Of a stretch of 64,000 bases of DNA, positions 61,155-64,000 are shown in pieces. Below the pieces are notes generated by a model. That model did no database searches. It was not told the origin of the DNA and saw only the letters and a program-made list of their open reading frames with translations. How positions within the stretch are numbered: position 1 is the first letter of the stretch; the number at the start of each line of letters is the position of its first letter. A program made the position numbers and the translations under genes. Source of the DNA: Struthio camelus (lineage: Eukaryota; Chordata; Aves; Struthioniformes; Struthionidae); the NCBI RefSeq assembly GCF_040807025.1, contig NC_090953.1, positions 25,838,997-25,902,996 of the forward strand, in the 5' to 3' direction.

Positions 61155-63342
61155 TTAAGTCTTAAAAGACTTTGAATGATTGTTCTGAGAGGTGCTATTA
61201 GGACCCTCCACACCACACGTCTGACTGTGTTCACAAAGAGCTGAGTCAGTTTTGCACTCTTTGCATTTCAGATTTTCTTCTTCCACCGTAGTGTTCATCT
61301 CACCATTATACCCCTCATGTCCATTCTCATTCATCTCTGTTTGTAACTTCTCGGTCTCTTCTTCCCCCTCCTCTTGCTCCTCCTCTTCATCCTCCTCCTC
61401 CTCCTCTTCATCCTCCTCCTCCTCCTCCTCCTCATCTTTTACTTTATGAACAATGAAGAGGTGTCTGTTCAGAGAGATATGAGATGTGTAACACAAGCCA
61501 CAGAACAAGCACTGATACGTAGAGCTGTCCGTCTTGTGCTGAGGTATGTGTTCCTGAAATTCAGTACTGATGTCTGTTGCAAATCCACATTTAGCACATT
61601 TCCAATGTGCTTTCAGTCTTTTGGCTGGCGGCATGTCTGAACCAGCAGTGGTCTCTGCCTGACCCAGCTCATCTGTTGACATCCTCTTTGGAGATCTTGC
61701 CTTAAAAATAAGATTTAAAAGTTACATTATTGTTCTAGCACATGTAAGAGTAAGCACCTTAGCTTGCTAAATTCCATGCATCTATCTAAAGGCATATGAG
61801 TGGAAATACACATAGGTATTTTGTTACAAACTAAAATGAAGCCACGTCTAGGGACTCCTGTTGCATCGCCTTTCCTACAAGTACCTAAACACCTCAGGGC
61901 TCTGTTCCAAGAACCTGCATCTTCATCCCAATGTGCAAGGTCTCAACTGCTATCCTGACACATGAGTTGGGAGACCTGGGAGGGATTGGCTGGACAGAGA
62001 CATGATGAAGAAGGAGAATTTGAACTTGGTGGGGGAGGCAAAGAGAGTCAGAAAAAGAAAAAACGTAATGAGCAGAAGCAGAAGCCCACAGAGTGGTCAC
62101 AGCTGAGGGACACTGGGATGGTAATTTGCACAGGCAATGCTGCTTAGATTTAACTGTGGACATTTCCCCCTCCACTCCCAGGCTCCTTCCTCGTGGTGTC
62201 TCCATTAATTCATTCCCTCTGTTTTATAATCCTGCAGTGTGCTTCTCCTCCCCTGGGGATCGCTCACTTGCATATGCTATTTCATGTGATTTTGTTACCT
62301 ATGGTTTACCGTCTTTGTTTAGGGCACAGTTAGGGCTGTGTTTGCAGACCCGCTTAGAAACACACGGAGCTACTGTCTGCCCACAGTTTAGCCAGGTGTG
62401 CCCTCAATACATGAACTCTGCTGGATGGAAGCAGCTAATAGCTCCTGGAAGGGAATTCTTGAGCTGCCCCAGATGTTTCCATGTCACTATGCCTGTAAGC
62501 ACTGTACAAATATATGGCATAAATAAAGTGGGGAGTCAGTCACGGTTGTGATCCCTCAGTACTATAGTACAAGTGAATAACTAGCGATGATATGGGAAAC
62601 CTGCTTCTGTTTTTAAAGTAAATGGAACAAAGAAATCCAGTCAACCAATCTCTCTTCCCCCAAATCAATCCAAAATAAAATTAGTTGACGGTAACATTTG
62701 CTGAATAAATTCACCCAGTCCTACTTAGGAGAAACATAGTTCTTATATATAGCAGATCTAGTAAGCTTTTAAAACACAAAAGGAATCTTCACAAAAGTAA
62801 CAGAAAAAAACAAGGGGGAAAAGAGGAAAAAATGCATCAGGCTGATGTACCTCAAGGAAACAGAATACAATGGCAGAGGAAAATGAGGGTAACTACAAAC
62901 CTAAATTAGATGTGGTTACAGAGTAGACTGACAAAAGGCCAATAAAACAAAGGGTCACATGTTCAAGAATATCTTGAGAAACGTAAGATACATTGCCCTG
63001 GTGCTGCCACAACTCAGCTGCACTTTCACTTTTGATCATGACACTGTCAGAAAGAAACAAACTGGGTGGAGTTTAGAGAAGAGGAAGGAAATCTGCCGTA
63101 TGGATGAGAGGGCTTTACTGCTGCAAGGCTGCAGCTCAACATAACACTCTAAGTGAACAGCTACTCGCCAGGTGTATTTATTTTTCAATGAAAATGTATC
63201 AGTTACTTCTGCTGTGTCTCTCTCGGGAACTTTTGCTTTGGCCATCTGCGATAAGTCTGGGTTTTTGATGCCGTGCATGAGGCTGATGTGATTCTCCAGC
63301 ATGAACGGCTGAGGAAATGTCTGGTTCTCATCTGTGCAGTAC
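61155..63342 (-). CDS. ZNF592: Zinc finger protein 592, last two coding exons (partial)
   Basis: ZNF592 is a nuclear multi-C2H2 zinc-finger protein of the ZNF592/ZNF532/ZNF687 family, linked to chromatin regulation. Only its C-terminal end is in the window. The penultimate coding exon is 63342-63207 ([20 protein letters not shown], then [11 protein letters not shown]) and the last is 61700-61155. Splice sites are AG/GT and the frame joins in phase 0 (donor GAA/GTAACT). The last exon carries two C2H2 fingers: [21 protein letters not shown] and [23 protein letters not shown] run of about 35 mostly Glu/Asp residues follows, and then a tail ending HSKSFKT. The match to the human ZNF592 end and the neighbour SEC11A favour ZNF592 over its paralogues. 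All remaining exons lie to the right, beyond 64000. Its strand relative to SEC11A differs from human. Confidence 0.88.
61369..61437. repeat. CTC/CTT triplet repeat coding the ZNF592 acidic tract
   Basis: The plus strand is an almost pure TCC/TCT/TCA triplet array. Read on the minus strand it gives GAG/GAA/GAT codons for the acidic run after the last zinc finger. Length variation would only change the number of acidic residues. Confidence 0.9.
61701..63206 (-). other. Last intron of ZNF592
   Basis: Bounded by a GTAACT donor and a TTTAAG acceptor on the minus strand. No repeat or other gene was recognised inside. Confidence 0.7.
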
Positions 63343-64000
63343 CTTGGAAATACAAAAGGAGGAAAAAATATTAGAGAAGCCCAACTGTGCATTTCCATAC
63401 CAACAGCTCTTTGTTACGTGTCAAACCTATAGTGTCATTGCAGATAGAAGCTGGTGAGTAATGCACTATTAAGATTACCAAGATAGGCAGCAATTTGCTG
63501 TTTTAATACTAAAAAATTATCTGTGATAGAAATCAACAACAGTTTAGAGTTTACCACAGTAAGCATGAATGAGAATGAAAGTAGGGCACTTATTTACAGT
63601 ACACTACCCAATAAATACAGGGACTAGCGGAGATCAGGCCCACTGTGATACATGCTACACAAGCACAAGATAAATAGTCAAGAAGGAAAAAGCACAGGAG
63701 AAAAGTTACTCTCAGCTGAGAAATCAACACACAGCAGGACCTCGCGACTTGCGTAGCACTGAGGAAGGAGGCTTCCAGGAGACCCAGGTTCTGCACGCAG
63801 CTGTCCCAACCATCGGTGCAGTATCGCATCCACAGACCATGTTGGTCATAATATGCAAAGTTCTTATAACACTGCTAACCTTGCAGCTTTGCTAGCGATA
63901 ATGTAGTCAGAAGCATTTGCAAATACATAGCTCATATGTATCCATACATGTTAACACTTGGTAGGATTCAACAGCTGCCCAAGACTATGGCTGAAATTTC
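63343..64000 (-). other. ZNF592 intron, right edge of window
   Basis: No coding exon seen. It begins with an intron acceptor (TTTCCAAG) and should lead to upstream ZNF592 exons outside the window. Confidence 0.5.

Noticed and set aside
1-64000. Endogenous retrovirus, DNA transposon, tRNA, rRNA or CRISPR array
   Set aside because: No long terminal repeats, retroviral gene motifs, terminal inverted repeats, tRNA boxes or regularly spaced direct repeats were recognised. All reverse-transcriptase-like sequence fits CR1.

Overview
The window looks like a bird genome. It carries several CR1 (chicken repeat 1) LINE copies, some ending in the typical ATTCTGTG-type 3' repeats. Its genes are vertebrate genes split into short exons with GT/AG introns and CpG-rich promoters. 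No bacterial, phage or plasmid features were seen, and no CRISPR array. The species cannot be named from the sequence. Product calls rest on remembered family sequences, since no search could be run.

Layout. (1) 2.9-8.4 kb, minus strand: a complete dual oxidase maturation factor gene (DUOXA, closest by eye to DUOXA1), six coding exons, 332 aa. (2) 14.5-26.6 kb, plus strand: the decayed remains of its natural partner, a dual oxidase (DUOX). At least seven exon remnants lie in the correct order, but with in-frame stops, frameshifts, missing EF-hand exons and a CR1 insertion. (3) 27.9-32.6 kb, minus strand: neuromedin B (NMB), three exons, 128 aa, with a TATA box and CpG island. (4) 32.9-46.3 kb: gene-poor DNA with old and younger CR1 pieces. 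(5) 46.6-55.4 kb, minus strand: SEC11A, six exons, 179 aa, with the catalytic triad intact. (6) 55.5-61.1 kb: a GTGACAGGA-type minisatellite, unassigned DNA and a probable 3' UTR. (7) 61.2-63.3 kb, minus strand: the last two coding exons of ZNF592; the rest lies beyond the right edge.

Biology. DUOX and DUOXA form the hydrogen-peroxide-producing complex of thyroid and epithelia, and are normally divergent neighbours. Here the maturation factor is open and correctly spliced on paper, while the adjacent oxidase is clearly dead. This is the most interesting observation in the window. NMB, SEC11A and ZNF592 are the block known from human 15q25, whereas DUOX/DUOXA lie at human 15q21. The junction of the two blocks near 27 kb, and a ZNF592 orientation unlike the human one, point to lineage rearrangements. 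I found no entirely new biological system.
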